Source: Tubulanus polymorphus (taxonomy: Eukaryota; Nemertea; Palaeonemertea; Tubulaniformes; Tubulanidae). Taken from it: 64,000 nucleotides of DNA. Positions 1 through 11,111 of the stretch are shown here, one piece after another (position 1 is the stretch's first letter; each line of letters starts with the position of its first letter). The stretch covers positions 1-64,000 of the forward strand of contig NW_027437449.1 in assembly GCF_964204645.1 (NCBI RefSeq), given 5' to 3'. Made by a program: the position numbers and the translations under genes. The notes under the pieces are model-generated. The model saw nothing but the letters and a program-made list of their open reading frames with translations. It did not search any database and was not told where the DNA came from.

Positions 1-669
1 GAAACTGTCAAATTGATTCTGCTGCCATCATCTCTTTTAGAGACATTTGTCAAACATTACATTTCCATCCACTCTCATCCTATTCTATCCACTCCCCTCC
101 ACTCCATCCACTCCCATCCACTCTTATCCACTCCATCCACACCCATACAACTCCCATCAACTCTTATTGATAAAAAGAGATTTATTCATCTATTAAAGGT
201 TTCTTTATTCTAAATTTTCTAATAAGTTAATAACTAAACTGAAGGCAATAATTTCAAACTATTGGAGTTTGAAGAATATGTTTAAGATATCAGAATCAAG
301 GGGAAATATAAACCCTTAATTTTTTAAGCAGGGGTTTCAGTGTAATCGTTACTATGTCACTGCTATCCACTGGTTTTTACTTGAGAAACAGCGGCCCCAG
401 AAAAATATGAAAGAGTCGAGATTTTAAATGGGTCAAATATCATCATCAAACAGTAAAATAGTTTCATATAGTTTAACACGGAATTATTAAAATGTAACTA
501 AAATAATCATTTCGCTGCTCATTCATGATATTCGCGCAGACGGCTAAGATGTCGACTATATCGGGTATAATAAAGTTTTATCATCAGCTGCGATCAGCGT
601 AAACACGACAAAAATAAATAAATCAAACCCGAACAAAAACTATTTGTTATAAAACGCCGGCGATGGACT

Positions 670-706
670 GAGAGAGAGAGAGAGAGGGAGAGAGAGAGAG
701 AGAGGG
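670..706. repeat. (GA)n microsatellite
   Basis: Short GA-dinucleotide run with a few G interruptions inside the engrailed intron. Confidence 0.9.
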
Positions 707-1252
707 GAGGTAACCCGGAGATGTCGCTTGTCAATAGGACAACTTTATCAACAACATCAGAAAGTTCTGCTCCGCTGAACAGACTATAGTCTATTAATCA
801 TGTTTGAGGTTTTTGAGGGTTTTATATTGAAGTAAAGTTTGTTTAGGTTGAGACGTGGAGTTGAATAGTTTTACCGCTGACATCCGTCCTCACATCCGCT
901 ATTGTAAAACGGGTTCAACAGAATGTTTTCAAACCCAATATAAACACGATAGAATAAAATACATTATTGAAACATCACTGGTTTAGACTGGTTTTTCTTA
1001 AAGATAGATTCAGTGTCTCTCTCCATAAATCGTGAAGTGACGAGTTGATTCGGGTTTGACACAACCGGGTTATAATATATAGAATATATCAGTCTCCAGA
1101 AACACATCTAAATCATACATTTTATACAAATAGTTTTACACAAATCATCTAGCCCCTGCCGAAATTTTGACGGACCAAATATAGTGAATATTATGTAACC
1201 ATTATTAAAACATTCCGAATCAGTATATAGATAATCGGCGCACTAGAAAAAT

Positions 1253-1399
1253 GAGAAAGATGAAATCCGTAATGTTTCCTTCAAGCTGATATTTATCGAT
1301 TGGACACATTCCTGAAGATGACTATTAGGTTATAGTCGAAACATCGAATCGATCAATTATCAGCTTTGAGGAAACTTTTCAGATTTCATCTTTCTCCTT
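1253..1399. mobile_element. fold-back element with central hairpin
   Basis: The roughly 48-base left arm (about 1253-1300) reappears as its reverse complement at about 1350-1398, with a few mismatches and small indels. Between the arms sits a second hairpin, GACTAT...ATAGTC, framed by CTGAAGA and CGAAAC. The nesting suggests a small non-autonomous mobile element. The framing bases resemble a hammerhead ribozyme core, but one extra base precedes helix II, so ribozyme identity is only a guess. Confidence 0.55.
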
Positions 1400-1650
1400 A
1401 TAATCAGTGAGGCGATTCTCTATATGACGAAAGGTTAGGTTTTCTGTATTAGGCCTATCTCGCCCTATAGCCGTCTTTATCGAGCTTAAATATATCATCA
1501 TTATTATAATCTGATATCATTATATCTATCTCTTTGCCACAACAAATTTGCACGATTATATATTTTCACAATGAACAGGAAAATGATAATCAAATGATGA
1601 CATAAAAATGATAAATTGTAACTCAGTGAAATATGTGTGGTATATTTTAC

Positions 1651-2323
1651 CTGATGAAGGTCGATCTGAATATCTGGTACAATAAACCCAAGCGGGCCAT
1701 AAAACACCAGCGCCTGAACCTTTCTGAGCTGGATCATCAGCTGCTCCTGCTGCTCCTGCTGCGCCTGTCCTAGGGCTTCCAGACGATCCTACACCTCCCC
1801 GGGACGAGCCGCTAATAGGTGGCGCTCGCTGCGTCGGTTCTGTACGCGTTTTTTGTAAATTTAACGGTTTTTCTTGTTGCTGTTGCTGTGGCGACAATAA
1901 CGATGATCTGTGTTGATGTTGATGATGATAATGAAGAGGAAATTGTGTATTCGGTGAAGACGATGAAAACGACCTCTTTTGCGGTTTTTTAACCGAACAT
2001 CCGAATTCCGGTTTGAGAATATTTTCGATTAGAAAATTCGTCAATTTCGGCGATTGTTCTGCGGCGGGTTCGAGCTCGGGACCTCCGTGTCCCGGTACGC
2101 GTAATAATACAACACGTGACTGTGATTTAACGTTATTGTTATGAGGGGAATGTGGATTCGAACCCGGGACTGTCTGTTCGTCCGATACTGTCGAATTGCC
2201 GTCGCTCATGTTGAAACTATCATCGTCAGTTTCTTCGCTCTTCGGGCAGATTTCATCGTTCGTTTCCTCGTCATCGCCGTCAAAACCCTGAACATCGATA
2301 TCCACATCGGTATCCGTATCCAT
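1651..2323 (-). CDS. en: Engrailed homeobox protein, first coding exon
   Basis: Codes for the N-terminal 224 residues of an Engrailed transcription factor plus one base of the next codon. An acidic N-terminus is followed by the EH1 Groucho-binding motif [15 protein letters not shown] (about residues 94-108), a His/Gln/Ser-rich linker, a Gly/Ala-rich stretch, then the EH2 block [10 protein letters not shown] (209-218, PBX/Extradenticle contact) and YSDRPSSG leading into EH3. The donor GTAAAA after SSG matches the family's intron position just before the homeodomain. I chose the ATG at 2323; the frame opens a little further upstream but has no other ATG. The EH4 homeodomain and EH5 are outside the window, so this is a partial gene. 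Known role: nuclear homeodomain regulator of segmental, neural and shell-field boundaries in lophotrochozoans. Confidence 0.93.
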
Positions 2324-2390
2324 AACAACAATACCGCAGTATCCTTTAAACACAGTTTAGATTAAACCCAGCTCGCAGATAAAATAGTTT

Positions 2391-2550
2391 AAACTCCTTG
2401 GCGCAAAAACTCAGTTTTCAAAAACTCCTTGGCGCAAAAACTCAGTTTTCAAAAACTCCTTGGCGCAAAAACTCAGTTTTCAAAACTCCTTGGCGCAAAA
2501 ACTCAGTTTTCAAAAACTCCTTGACGCAAAAACTCAGTTTTCAAAAACTC
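2391..2550. repeat. 31-bp tandem repeat, 5 copies, upstream of engrailed
   Basis: Five 30-31-base units (CTCCTTGGCGCAAAAACTCA plus a T/A-rich half) lie 70-230 bases upstream of the engrailed ATG, so in its probable 5' UTR or core promoter. Units are nearly identical, with one G-to-A change in the last. Confidence 0.85.
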
Positions 2551-2821
2551 GTTTGGAAAGTTTTGTAAACACTGTTTTCGATGGTCTGATATTTGACGCG
2601 CAATTTGTTAAACTAAGAAAGGACGAGATTAAACACTTTGAGCAAACACATCAACGAGAGATGAGTGGAGAATCAGTCAACAATTAACAACAAGCCAATC
2701 GGCGTTAAACAGCGTTATGCGCTGACGTTATAACGTCTCGATCAACGTCAAACTAGGCGGAGTTAACGTATGACGTCACTGAGTAGTGGACGAATGGTAG
2801 GAGTATGTGGGTGGAGGGAGG

Positions 2822-2853
<32 letters not shown>

Positions 2854-2946
2854 AGTGATGGAGAGACAGAGAGAATGGAGGGGATATATTAAAAATCATC
2901 ATCAGTCGAGTTCAGCAGGCCGGAGCAGACCACTTAACTATTCTCC
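2551..2946. other. engrailed upstream region
   Basis: No gene recognised. Contains CRE-like TGACGTCA at about 2771 and a (CTG)n run at 2823-2852 just before the large pyrimidine tract. Confidence 0.4.
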
Positions 2947-3637
<691 letters not shown>

Positions 3638-6600
3638 TAGGTTTAGATTTTCACTGCAAGTGATGCATATTCTAGTTCATTTTAGATGTGACGCGCAGGT
3701 TTTGATATGTTTTCGAGATGAACTAAAGAACCACAGAACCAACCACTGTAGATCATAACGATCACTGTCAGTCAGAATGAGAGACTCGGGGAACCTCATA
3801 ATGATCAGCGTCAGTCAGTAGACTCCGAGAACCGTCCGATGGATGTTATTATTGTTCTGCTGCGGCTGCTATTGTGTTTTGTAACAGCAGTAAAACTTCT
3901 CTTCTCTCTCTTTCTCATTTTTGTGGTAAGAAGCAATAAACCTTGTTTTATATTGACTGACAGTTGATATTAGATTCTGAAGACACGTTTCCACGGAGAG
4001 GTCGACGTCACCAGCGTTCAGAGGCCGCGTTAAAACGCTCAATTTATAAACGTTTACGTTTAATAATACGCGTAATTGAAAGACAGTTGGCAACAATCGC
4101 GGAAGCGACGTTAGCGGAAATTGCGTATTACATTGAACGTGTCATTTGACGCCTGCGATCATAAAAATCAACTAACCGGCTGTATTGTTGCGGATGAGAG
4201 AAAGAGGATCCGGAACCGCCTGGTTTTAACTTTAACCCACGAGTTAACCCTCGACCCCCCGTCTTCGTGATTCTGGCCAATAAATAAACAAAAGTGAAAT
4301 TTAAAAAATGAATTAGTTGAAATAAAATCAAAAGTTATAATAAATAAATTATTTTAGATGCTTCAGAAAATGAAGGAACCAGCACCGAGTTTCACTGAGT
4401 TGAATTCATGATGTCGTTAGGCTTCAAGCCAGTTGTGGATACAATTCCACAGTTGTACACGTTCCACAGTTCCACACAGTTGTGGAGTCTACGCGTAAGG
4501 GTCTGATTCCTGAACATTTGTGACTAATGTATTTCTAATGAGGTTTTTATGACTGTATCTAAGACTGCCACTGACGACAGGCGGCGAAGTCGTTACATTT
4601 ATACTGAAGTCATCTCATCTTCGAGTCTCGATTTGTATTTACTGAATGTTACGTAATATTCCTAACTCAATTCAATACGAATACATCATCAACAGAGAAT
4701 GATTATCTCAAGAAATCGAGACCGTAGATCACTTCAGTAATGTAACCGTAACCCTGGCCTCGAATAATGTCCTTATAGTGTGAACGCTTAGTAACGTACT
4801 GAAATCCTAGTGTGATCGTTTCATTACACTTTCCTGGATAAATAAATAAATGAATAAAATATTGTCACTAGTGCTCCTTGAAAGTTCAATTGCTCTTCTA
4901 GAATCTACGTGTAGCCAACGCGGAATAGAACTGTTTTAAATGTGTGCTTGAACCAATCACAAGACAATGGAATTGTTATTGCTGACCTATAAATAATCTT
5001 TGAGGCAATAATGTGTGAATGTGACATCAACCCCCCCCCCTTTGCTCCCTGTCGCCCTCCTTCTTCTCTCATTACCGATAATCCAGGAAATGAAGTTCAA
5101 ACAGAAAATCGTGATCGGTAAACATTCAAATTAATCGCTAATTTTTTTGACAAATATCGCTATGAATTGAGACCTGTCACGTGTCAATCAATGTCCACAG
5201 CAGAATCAAAGTCTTAATCCTTACAAACAAGAATAACTAGTAACCGCAGGATACACACCGTGGATACACACCGTGGATACCGTGGATACCATGGATAAGA
5301 TCGTACCTTTTAACTTGTGATTTCTGCAGAATCAACAAACAGGGGCTGCATTTGCTCAAAAGTTGGTTAGGAGTTACCAGTGGATAGTTGACATAGTGAA
5401 AATTAAAAGTTCATTATTACTTTATGATATTTATCCGTCGGTTTTCTTTAACCAACTTTTCACCAGCAAACAGATCGTCAAAATCTTAGAATCCAATGAT
5501 TTGTAGGCTATTTGAGACACGGGCAATTGATGAACTAGAAATGATTCGAGTATTAGATAAATCGCTGATTGAGCATTTCACATAATATAATCGTCACAAG
5601 CTTTTCACATTTCTCTCCGAGTCGGCTTCAAACAGTTGGTCACTGAAGCCCAGTTGCACAGTTACACTCATCGCACGGATTTAAAACACTGCAAAATGTT
5701 ACTAATTTAAGTATTGAAAAATGGGCCCAGGAAAATGGACTGGCCGTCGTTAAAGGGTCGCGTCGCGTCGCGCCGCGCGCCGTCTGGTCAATTCATCAAT
5801 AAACACAAACACTTCACTAAATGATAGTCTCTGCTTTCGGTTATGATAAACGATCACAACAACAGACAGCTCTCATTATAGGGCATGAGTTCATTATCAG
5901 AGCCGTTCTATCCTAGTCGTCATTATAGAACAGCCTGCGGCAATAGAGTAAACATCGTGTATGACCGCGGTCAAATTAGCCGCCGGTCTAAAACTGGTCA
6001 TAAACCGCGTGTGGACGCATCACGAAGATGATACGTCATTAGTCAAAATTTTGTGACACAGCGAGTTTAATGAGTATCAGAGGCGTGACGTCGGCCGCTG
6101 AGCCGTCAGTCCCAGTCCTCGCTAAACATCTGTGCTCTCTCAAAAATCCCGTTCGATCAGAGAGGTCTCTAGGTTTGAGTCAGAATATCTCTTTTTCTAA
6201 GTCCAGCTGGAAAATAATTATCTCGACAACCAAATCAGAGATGACATCCGTTCACATCAATTTCTCAATGTTCGGCCAATTTATCTCCTTAGAATTTATC
6301 CTCGCGGCAATTTTCGCGAAGCGGGCTTTTCTAAGATTGCTGGTCCAAGTCTTTTGAATGCAATTCCTGAGTCAAGTTAAATCTTGTCTCACATTCGAAT
6401 CTTTTAAATCAAATCTTAACATATCTTTCAAACGCACCTTTCCCATGATCTCATTATTATTGAATTGTGCCCGTTTTTACTGTTCGCTGTTGCGGGCGGG
6501 CTCGAGTCTTCGTCGCCAAGCGCCGACTGATATAGATTATGCTTTCAAAAATAGATTTGTCGTAATAATTTAGTAGAAACAAACTGAGAGATAGTCTGAC

Positions 6601-6953
6601 GATAAGTTTATCATTTATAAAAATTCTTTAAGAATGAATCACATCTATAATAAGCCGGAGATGGGCGGGAGGCGACCAGATCAGGGAGGCGGGGACGACT
6701 CCGAGTGGTCTACTAGGACTAAAGACTGCGCTCCGGACAGAAAATAAGGAGCTCGCGGTGCAAGCCGCGGTAGACTGTCAGACCGCTCCGAGTTTACAAT
6801 CTCTGCAGATTGCACTGTATTACCGCGGCGAGTTTTATCTCGCTCTCAGTCAGTATCTGTTGAGCGCGCGCTATGAGCGCAGCAGGTACAGGGTATCTAA
6901 CTCACGTGCCGCAGTAGTAGGATTCAATTAAAATTAAAATTGATTGAACGAAG
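3638..6953. other. intergenic region between engrailed and HDDC3
   Basis: No gene recognised. Mostly AT-rich unique sequence with a short C-run near 5031, a 'GTGGATACAC'-like micro-repeat at 5255-5295 and a LINE remnant at about 6320-6440. The last 300 bases are more GC-rich and probably hold the HDDC3 promoter and 5' UTR. Confidence 0.5.
6320..6440 (+). pseudogene. decayed non-LTR retrotransposon 3' end (RT C-terminus)
   Basis: One frame reads FSKIAGPSLLNAIPES and, after a one-base frameshift, the next reads VKSCLTFESFKSNL. This is the layout seen at the C-terminal end of LINE reverse transcriptases (AGPxLWNSLPxS then a short spacer and SFKxxLK). No upstream RT catalytic region is visible and the frame is broken, so only a dead fragment remains. 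Confidence 0.45.
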
Positions 6954-8836
6954 ATGACAGAAGTGAAAACACTGATGAAATGCGTCGATTTCGCGGCTAA
7001 AAAACACAAATTTCAAAAACGCAAAGATCCAGAGAGGACACCGTATATAAATCATCCTATCGGTGTGTATCGCTTCACCCCCGGGGCCGGGCGGGGGTTA
7101 GTTAGTTACCTAATCGTTGGTGGTAAGCTTTTATAATCGGATGGGCTTATACCAAGGGCTTATATGTGGTTTGTGAAAATATCCGATCGTGAAACTAAAC
7201 CACAGACAGGTTACTGACTAGGCCGACCCTAGCCCGCGGGGCTGCTCTTTTTTAGGATCTAACCTCTTTCGCTCTTCAAAGACAAAATGTCAATCTATTT
7301 CTAGGCGTTGCTAATATTTTGACAGAGGAAGCTAAAATCGATGACATTGTTATAATACAGGTTAGTTCTAATACGAGGGGTAAACAATATGAAAAAGGTT
7401 TCGCTGGGGCCCCGAGAGAGGCTGCGGGGCACCCCCGCGGGCATGCTCTAGGTAGTGGGAAACCCGGACCACTGCTCCAACGAGGGTTGAGAGATATATA
7501 TTTAGTCTCCTGCTCATTTTAGGCTGCTTTATTACACGATACTGTCGAAGATACAGAGACAACATTTGAAGAACTTGAAGCAACATTTGGCAAAGAAGTG
7601 ACAGGTTAGTACCACCTTAGTTAGTTACCTAATCGTTGGTAGTAAGCTTTTTATAATCGGATGAGCTTATACCAAGGGCTTATATGTGGTTTGTGAAAAT
7701 ATCCAATCGTGAAACTAAACCACAGACAGGTTACTGACTAATGTCTATTTCAACCTGACTTGAGAGTATTCCTGTTGGCCTAGCTCAGTCAGTTTTGGTA
7801 GTACATACCTGATAGAAGTCTTATCAGGACCAGAAAGGACAGGCAGTCGACCTAAAATATCGTTTTTTAATCCACTTTTAACTGTATTGAAGGATATCCA
7901 AAAAGTCTTCATTGAATGGGGTTCCTGAGAGAAAAGAGACTCCATGATTTGAAAGTTTAACAATATGTCTCCATGCCTACCAACTGAAGTTTGGTACGAA
8001 GGCATGGAAACATATTGTTAAACTTTCAAATCATGGAGTCACATCTCTTCATTTAACCCCTTTCAGTGAAGACTTTTTGGATATCCTTCAATACAGTTTA
8101 AAATGGATTAAAAAATGATGATTTAGGTCGACTGCCCGTCCTTTCTGGCCCTATTAAGACCTTTATCAGGTATGTATTACCAAAACTGAGTGAGCTAGGC
8201 CACCTGGAATGCTCTCAAGTTAAGTTGAAATAGACATTAGTGTGACCAGTCACAATGATTTAGGTCGACTGCCAGTGCTTTCTGGTCCTATTTAGACTTC
8301 TATCAGGTATGTACTACTAAAACTGACCGAGCTAGGCCTGAGAGAGGAGGGGGGCGTCCAGAGAGGGCGTCCCCAGGGAGAGAGAGGGCGTCCAGAGAGG
8401 GGGTTTCCAGGGAGAGAGGGGGCATCCAGGGAGAGAGGGGGGCATCCATGGAGAGAGAGGGGCATCCAGGGAGAGGACAGAAGGAGGATGTATATTTTAG
8501 GGGTGTATAAGATGTTGATATTTAATGATGTATGAATTTATTTCAGATATTGTTCGTGAAGTAACTGATGATAAAAGTTTACCTTCTGTTCAACGAAAAC
8601 AGTTACAAATAGAACACGCGGTGAACGCGAGTCGAGCGGCTAAACTCGTTAAACTCGCTGATAAACTCTATAATCTACGAGATTTAAACCGGGTTTCCCC
8701 GAGAGGATGGACGCCTCAACGGATTCACGATTACTTTGTGTGGGCGTCGAAGGTGGTCAACGGTTGCCGTGGAACTAACTCTTATTTAGAAACATCACTC
8801 GATCAATTATTTAAACAGAGACAAATTATACTGTAA
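6954..8836 (+). CDS. HDDC3: HDDC3/MESH1, metazoan SpoT homolog (NADPH/ppGpp phosphatase)
   Basis: Complete gene in four exons: 6954-7062, 7305-7360, 7523-7604 and 8547-8836; all junctions are GT-AG and phase-consistent, giving 178 aa (human ~179). It is a single HD-domain hydrolase related to bacterial SpoT. Visible active-site residues: H34 in YINHPIG, the H60-D61 pair in LLHDTVEDT with E64/D65, and D121 in KLADKLYNLRDLN, the expected Mn2+-binding set. Family members hydrolyse (p)ppGpp in vitro and act on NADPH in the cytosol. ATG at 6954 aligns with the family start. Introns 1 and 3 share a 120-bp repeat, and intron 3 also carries a ~500-bp palindrome. A likely polyadenylation signal AATAAA is at 9165-9170. 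Confidence 0.96.
7093..7221. repeat. dispersed ~125-bp repeat, copy in HDDC3 intron 1
   Basis: Closely matches 7618-7740 in intron 3, direct orientation, with a few substitutions. Origin unknown; probably a short interspersed element or a local duplication. Confidence 0.85.
7618..7740. repeat. dispersed ~125-bp repeat, copy in HDDC3 intron 3
   Basis: Second copy of 7093-7221. It abuts directly on the palindromic element that starts at about 7739. Confidence 0.85.
7739..8241. mobile_element. ~500-bp palindromic MITE-like element
   Basis: Two ~250-base arms in inverted orientation meet near 7985. The ends read AATGTCTATTTCAA and its reverse complement TTGAAATAGACATT, each flanked by TA. A single-arm relative lies at 20725-20999 in an LZTFL1 intron with the same terminal bases. 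The arms differ at scattered positions, so the palindrome is not recent. Each arm contains a conserved-length frame (86-87 codons), but the two copies differ at many amino acids, which argues against selection on a protein. Confidence 0.8.
8251..8335. repeat. partial extra copy of the MITE arm
   Basis: GATTTAGGTCGACTGCC through to the ACCGAGCTAGGCC stretch matches the outer half of the palindrome arms at about 8120-8200 and 20760-20840. It is a truncated third piece next to the palindrome. Confidence 0.7.
8338..8482. repeat. G-rich ~22-bp degenerate tandem repeat
   Basis: Repeated GGGAGAGAGGGGGCATCCA-type units within HDDC3 intron 3. Confidence 0.8.
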
Positions 8837-9280
8837 ACTTGATAAATTACAGTGTAAACTTGATAAATTACACTGTATAATCTCAATGAATTATACTGGG
8901 TTACTGTGCAATAATCAGAATGAAATTACAATTTTTCTTTTAATTGTTAATCTGTTTTTTCCTGGTGGCAGGATCGGCTGTTTGTAAACTCCCTCAATCT
9001 AGTGAACTAACCCTCTCCACTTGACACAGTGAACTATCTGTGTAAAGTACCAGGGCCTATTGCAGTCAGGACTTAGATTCTAAAACCAATCAAACATCTA
9101 GACAACAAGGAGAGGAATCCCAAAAGTCTGGCAAAATATGGAGTCAGTCGTATGAGTTATGACAAATAAAAAGAAAAACTGTTGAAAAACAAGCCAGGAA
9201 CAGAAACAAAGTCTTTATCAAATCCTGAATCCAAAAACACAATAAAACAGTTTGTATATTTTTATATATGGTATTTATTT
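8837..9280. terminator. convergent 3' ends of HDDC3 (+) and EIF4B (-)
   Basis: AATAAA on the plus strand at 9165-9170 is a good candidate for HDDC3. On the minus strand AATAAA (seen as TTTATT, 9274-9279) could end the EIF4B transcript, giving a ~1.8-kb 3' UTR. The tails would nearly meet. Inferred from sequence only. Confidence 0.4.
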
Positions 9281-9312
9281 ATACACAAGCAATGATTATC
9301 ACTGAAGTCCAA

Positions 9313-9372
9313 TCCGGTTTCATCCGGTCTGGACCGGTTTCATCCGGTCTGGACCGGTTTCATCCGGTCTGT
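9313..9372. repeat. 23-bp repeat, ~3 copies
   Basis: CCGGTTTCATCCGGTCTGGA repeated almost three times, within the putative EIF4B 3' UTR. Confidence 0.8.
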
Positions 9373-10117
9373 CACGTGTGAAATATCGATCTGTTTATAA
9401 TACAAGGAGAAAATACAAATAAAGTGTCGAATACCACGAGTGAAACGGACAATAATGGCCGCCTCCACTGTCATCACCCTATGACATCATCAAATACTTT
9501 AAAATAGCGATTACACATCGTTAACAAATAACTTATAAAACAAAAGCTTCTTAAAGATCACCGATAGTGATGTCATAAGAGGATCTAGTGCGAGCGGCCA
9601 TTTTGTTTCCCGAAAACGAACATTACTTTATCTTAGTTAAAAACATCGAGAGTCTGAACGCACACTTTTATTGATCAATATTATTAATTAATTAATTAAT
9701 AATTATCTACAAAAATTGTCTCATCATCATAATTATAATCATCATCGTAAAACCTTGTTTTTATAAATATTAATATTAATATCTATAAATCCTGATTTTT
9801 ATTACGTTGAAAATTAATATTTTCAAACATTATAAAATCAATAAACAGAATTCGTAGGTTTGCATTTTTTTTAAATTCGGAAAACTGTCAGAAATTGTTA
9901 GAAAATTGTTATATTTTTTCGGGATATTTTACTTTTCTTAGAAGAGTCACATTTTTAGGCAGTTTATCGTACACAGGGAAAGGAGGTAGGGGGCGCTGGG
10001 AGTAAATAATGAGTCGAGTTCACAATTTGTGGTTTATCTTTAAACCTGCATAAATTACTGGTTGTAAGAAAATAAATCTATAGCATAGAAACAAGAGTCC
10101 CGAGTGACCCCCTCAGA

Positions 10118-10372
10118 GAGGAGATCCCGTCGTTACAGAGAGGAGATCCCCTGCTAACAAAGAGGAGATTCCCCTCCTTACAGATAGGAGACCCCCTCCT
10201 TACAGATAGGAGACCCCCTGCTAACAGATAGGAGATCCCCTCCTTACAGATAGGAGACCCCCTTACAGAGAGGAGACCCCTCCTTACAGAGATCCCCACC
10301 TTACAGATAGGAGACCCCCTGCTAACAGAGAGGAGATCCCCCATCTTACAGAGGAGACCCCCTGCTAACAGA
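10118..10372. repeat. irregular 20-30-bp array (AGGAGATCCCC/TTACAGA)
   Basis: About ten imperfect units mixing GAGGAGATCCCC with TTACAGATAG or CTAACAGA. The minus-strand open frame across it is repeat-driven. Confidence 0.8.
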
Positions 10373-10497
10373 GTGTTACAATCACTGGTATCCAAGTTTA
10401 GCAAGGCCTGACGTCGCTAACTCATGACAATCTTCTCATTTTCAATCGTCGAATAATTCAGTTAAATTATGATTAACTTTTTCATTGTCAATGACTC

Positions 10498-10690
10498 GAA
10501 TAATTCAATAAGAATCCCGAACCCGGGGGTTTATATCGATCTCAGGACCTGTGTCTCATGTAAATAATTCAATAAGAATCCCGAACCCGGGGGTTTATAT
10601 CGATCTCAGGACCTGTGTCTCATGTAAATAATTCAATAAGAATCCCGAACCCGGGGGTTTATATCGATCTCAGGACCTGTGTCTCATGTA
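10498..10690. repeat. 64-bp tandem repeat, 3 copies
   Basis: CAATAAGAATCCCGAACCCG recurs at 10506, 10570 and 10634, exactly 64 bases apart, with identical units. Confidence 0.95.
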
Positions 10691-11111
10691 AATAATTATG
10701 AGTTTGACCTAACACCACAAATATTCTTCCCAAAAATCCAAATCTTATTCATATTTAAAAACGAAACGATGTTTTTCAACTGCTCAGCAGACGTGAGGTC
10801 ACTCGCGATCAGTGGAATATTTTAATCAGGTTTTCAGAAACCCAGTTCAAAACCAGCGAAACAATTCCACATCAAAAATAAAATGTTTTTTTTTTTTGTT
10901 GAAAATTCAGTCGCTTTTTTCTATAAATTATATCGATTTCGAATTCATTGAAAGTTTTTTACGCAAGTTTCCCGACTAGAAACGCCCCTCGCGCGCGAGC
11001 GGGGAATCCCCGGGAAATCCCTCGCGAGTGCGCGTAGAATCACCCGGGGAATCCCCATACATGTGCGGGGGAATCCCCAGGAACCCCGGCACGTGAGGAG
11101 GAACTCCGCGA

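Larger units (their letters stand above)
1..1650 (-). other. engrailed intron 1 (partial)
   Basis: This stretch follows the splice donor of the engrailed exon on the minus strand and is AT-rich with no recognisable exon. I looked for the homeobox helix-3 codons (WFQNKRAKIKK) on the minus strand and did not find them, so the homeobox exon must lie beyond the left edge, making the intron longer than 1.65 kb. It contains a (GA)n run at 670-706 and a fold-back element at 1253-1399. Confidence 0.7.
9281..11111 (-). other. putative EIF4B 3' UTR / downstream region
   Basis: No coding exon seen. Holds three small arrays: CCGGTTTCATCC at 9313-9372, an irregular GGAGATCCCC/TTACAGA array at about 10118-10372, and three 64-bp units at 10498-10690. 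Next to the stop codon is a GC-rich patch (10975-11100) with repeated GGGGAATCCCC palindromes. Confidence 0.45.

Noticed and set aside
7745-8005. 86-codon frame conserved with 20729-20992 as a possible gene
   Set aside because: Lies in a MITE with TIRs; the two copies differ by many non-synonymous changes and sit in introns of unrelated genes.
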